This document shows positions 62,318 to 64,000 of a stretch of DNA of 64,000 nt, piece after piece. The position numbers and the translations under genes were made by a program. Location: assembly GCA_028023455.1 (NCBI GenBank), contig JAQFVV010000020.1:11508385-11572384 (forward strand). Direction: 5' to 3'. The notes beneath the pieces are model-generated. The model made no database searches. It had not been told where the DNA came from and saw nothing but the letters and a program-made list of their open reading frames with translations. Numbering within the stretch: the stretch's first letter is position 1; the number at the start of each line of letters is the position of its first letter. The DNA comes from Epiperipatus broadwayi (lineage: Eukaryota; Onychophora; Udeonychophora; Euonychophora; Peripatidae).

Positions 62318-62785
62318 TTTTAAAACATTTGTAGTGGGTGATAATATTTGTGAGAAAAATAATGGTATTGATAATAGTAATAATGAATCAAATAAGAAAT
62401 GGATTAGACTTTCATATTGTCCTAAGATATATAATACATTGAGATATAACAAAATTATATTGAGAAGGATATAAATATTGGCTGGTCAAACAGTAAAAAT
62501 CTTGATCTATTAATAAGTAATTATAGGTTAAGAGATTATATACGGTACAAAAAAGAAATTGTATATAAAATTACATGCAAAATTTGTAAAATGGTTTACT
62601 TTGGGCATACTGGCAAACAATTAGAGGTAAGAGCCAAAGAACATAATAATGCAATCAATAGAAGAGATGATAAATCTGCATTATATATTAATTACTTAAA
62701 ATATGTGCATAGAATAGATGCTCCAAAAAGTATTAAATATTTAAGATCTAAAAAGAAGACAAATATACGACACATATATTAAAAA
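62318..62785 (+). pseudogene. Penelope-like element linker and GIY-YIG endonuclease, decayed
   Basis: It continues the upstream PLE in another frame. IVYKITCKICKMVYFGHTGK (from about 62558), QLEVRAKEHNNAINRRDDKS and YLKYVHRID give the GIY-YIG nuclease core: the first tyrosine region, CxxC, the second aromatic segment (YFGHTG where YIGxTG is usual), the Arg/Glu helix and a late His. In PLEs this domain nicks the target for reverse transcription. Frameshifts near 62320 and 62470 separate it from the RT. A sibling fragment is in the inverted dimer at 37146-38027. Confidence 0.88.
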
Positions 62786-63093
62786 TAATTTAAATAATTG
62801 TATGAAAATTTACAAGACTTCTATAAATTTGGCTAATAATTGGTTGATTAAAAATGAATGGAAAATTGTATAAATTGACACATATATAATTGTAAAAAAT
62901 GCATGTAATTTATTTTATTTATTATATTGTTATGATATAGTCAATTATTTTGTAATTACTGGATTTATATATAGGTTTTGATTTATTTTAATGATTTATA
63001 TTGGTATTGGTTGTTTTAATTTCATTACTGAATACTAGATGGTTTTATGTCTGTACTAGTTCATTAACATAATAAATTATTAACATTTAAAAA

Positions 63094-63117
63094 GGGCACC
63101 AAATCAGGTGCTGAAAA
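63094..63117 (+). ncRNA. Hammerhead-like half motif after the PLE
   Basis: Hairpin GCACC-AAATCAG-GTGC followed by TGAAAA, about 310 bases after the PLE stop. A stem II followed by GAAA is what would remain of a PLE hammerhead; the CTGATGA box is not recognisable. Weak. Confidence 0.35.
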
Positions 63118-63122
63118 AGATT

Positions 63123-63865
63123 TTTTATGTTTATAAAATAATTTGATATTTATATAGCCGTTGTAAGAAGTTATTATTTTCTGATTATTATTTTATGGAA
63201 GAACAGCATAAAGATATTTATTCTTTTCTAATTTGATGATTTAAAGTATATATTTGGGCTAAGGATATTATTTAGATTAATAAATGAATAGTAATAAATA
63301 TTTTATGTTAACTACTTGGGTCTAAGATCCCATATTGAATTTTTTAAAAAACTGGCTTGACACACAATTTTCACAATAACTTCAGTTTTAATTATGTTAG
63401 AACAAAAAAATTTACATTAATAGAAACTAGAAAAACTAAGGAAAACAATAAGTCTAAGATAAATAATGATAACCATTTAACAAGTAAGGAAAAAAAGAAA
63501 TTTCAACATCCAAAATAATTATTACTTTATTGTTTGTTCAGAATTTCTAATTCATCATGAACTAAATATTAATTACATCTTCAATTATAATTTCTTTGTA
63601 TTTCTCACAAAATTATCTTTCTAACCATGTATAATATGTCTTACCTGAGATAATCCATAACTTCACAATCTCCAAAAGAAGTCGCCTATGAATTCTTCAT
63701 TTTTATCTTGTACGGCAAAAGTTCCAAATGTCAAAGGCATTTATAAAAAAAAAGATTCATCCTAATAAAAGATACAAAAAATCATCATAGCAATTAGCTT
63801 CTTGTCTATCTAAAACTAGAAATTGTAGGCTACTGTCTATATCACTGATAAAATGAGTTTCATCT
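63123..63865. other. AT-rich DNA, no feature
   Basis: Nothing recognisable. Confidence 0.5.
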
Positions 63866-63994
63866 CTTCATTTTATATTTTTTGTGTACATCAGTGATGT
63901 TTATATTCTTTATGGACACCAGTGATGTTTATATTCTTTATGGACACCAGTGATGTTTATATTCTTTATGCACACAAGTGATGCTATCTTGTTA
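63866..63994 (+). repeat. 28-bp tandem repeat, about four units
   Basis: TTTATATTCTTTATGGACAC followed by CAGTGATG recurs at 63900, 63928 and 63956 approximately, with a partial unit before them. Two units are identical; the last has GCACACAAGTGATG. It may continue beyond the window only as decayed sequence. Confidence 0.9.
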
Positions 63995-64000
63995 TATTTA

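Noticed and set aside
63866-63994. CRISPR-like array of 28-bp repeats
   Set aside because: The units are contiguous with no spacers; it is a simple tandem repeat in a eukaryotic context.

Overview
The window is very AT-rich eukaryotic DNA. It has no operons, no dense coding and no recognisable host gene or exon. The mobile elements (a Penelope-like element with a GIY-YIG nuclease, RTE-type and L1/Tx1-type LINEs, a Helitron and tRNA-like SINEs) point to an invertebrate animal. I cannot name the species or phylum from this sequence. All protein-like reading frames that I can interpret belong to decayed transposable elements; most other open frames are simple-sequence or AT-rich chance frames.

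Layout: 0.3-2.5 kb holds two RTE LINE copies arranged head to head. 4.3-5.5 kb is the 3' end of an L1/Tx1-like LINE. 6.2-7.75 kb has the first copies of a repeat called family A here. 13.4-14.4 kb has foldback family B. 14.97-15.64 kb is a compact Helitron with both termini recognisable. 17.7 kb is a near-perfect hairpin (family C). 21.4-22.0 kb has RTE fragments. 23.1-25.3 kb is a Penelope-like element (PLE) remnant. 26 kb has more family A. 33.0-33.5 kb is foldback family D. 34.2-35.0 kb is a family A composite. 35.2-37.1 kb is a giant (CTAT)n tract followed by a (CTA)n tract. 37.1-38.0 kb is an inverted dimer of a PLE 3' end. 38.8-41.0 kb is a broken non-LTR retrotransposon. 42.8-44.1 kb has families A and B. 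49.8-50.5 and 55.9-56.4 kb hold two further foldbacks. 54.0-54.9 kb is a 265-bp-period satellite. 58.5-59.6 kb is a 1.1 kb family B inverted dimer. 60.3-60.9 kb is another foldback. 61.2-63.1 kb is a second PLE. The rest is AT-rich DNA without recognisable features.

Main result: several unrelated-looking repeat families (A, B, D and probably C and F) carry the same RNA architecture, a type I hammerhead self-cleaving ribozyme: stem I, CTGATGA, stem II, GAAA, a very short palindromic stem III, a cleavage triplet, and the complement of stem I. Family A gives the clearest case. Almost every copy here has a mutated core, but the mutations differ from copy to copy, so the family ancestor is easily read as intact. 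Many of the elements are inverted dimers. I find 10-20 bp direct repeats exactly flanking nine such insertions (15 bp around 6233-7042, 14 bp around 34246-35028, 11 bp around 58554-59630, and others). This suggests that foldback, hammerhead-bearing, non-autonomous units are inserted whole by a target-primed reverse transcription machinery. The PLEs in the window are the natural candidates, because hammerhead motifs are known in PLEs and in animal retrozymes and because degenerate hammerhead-like remnants follow both PLE coding regions here. The link to the PLEs is inference; the motifs and target-site duplications are read directly.
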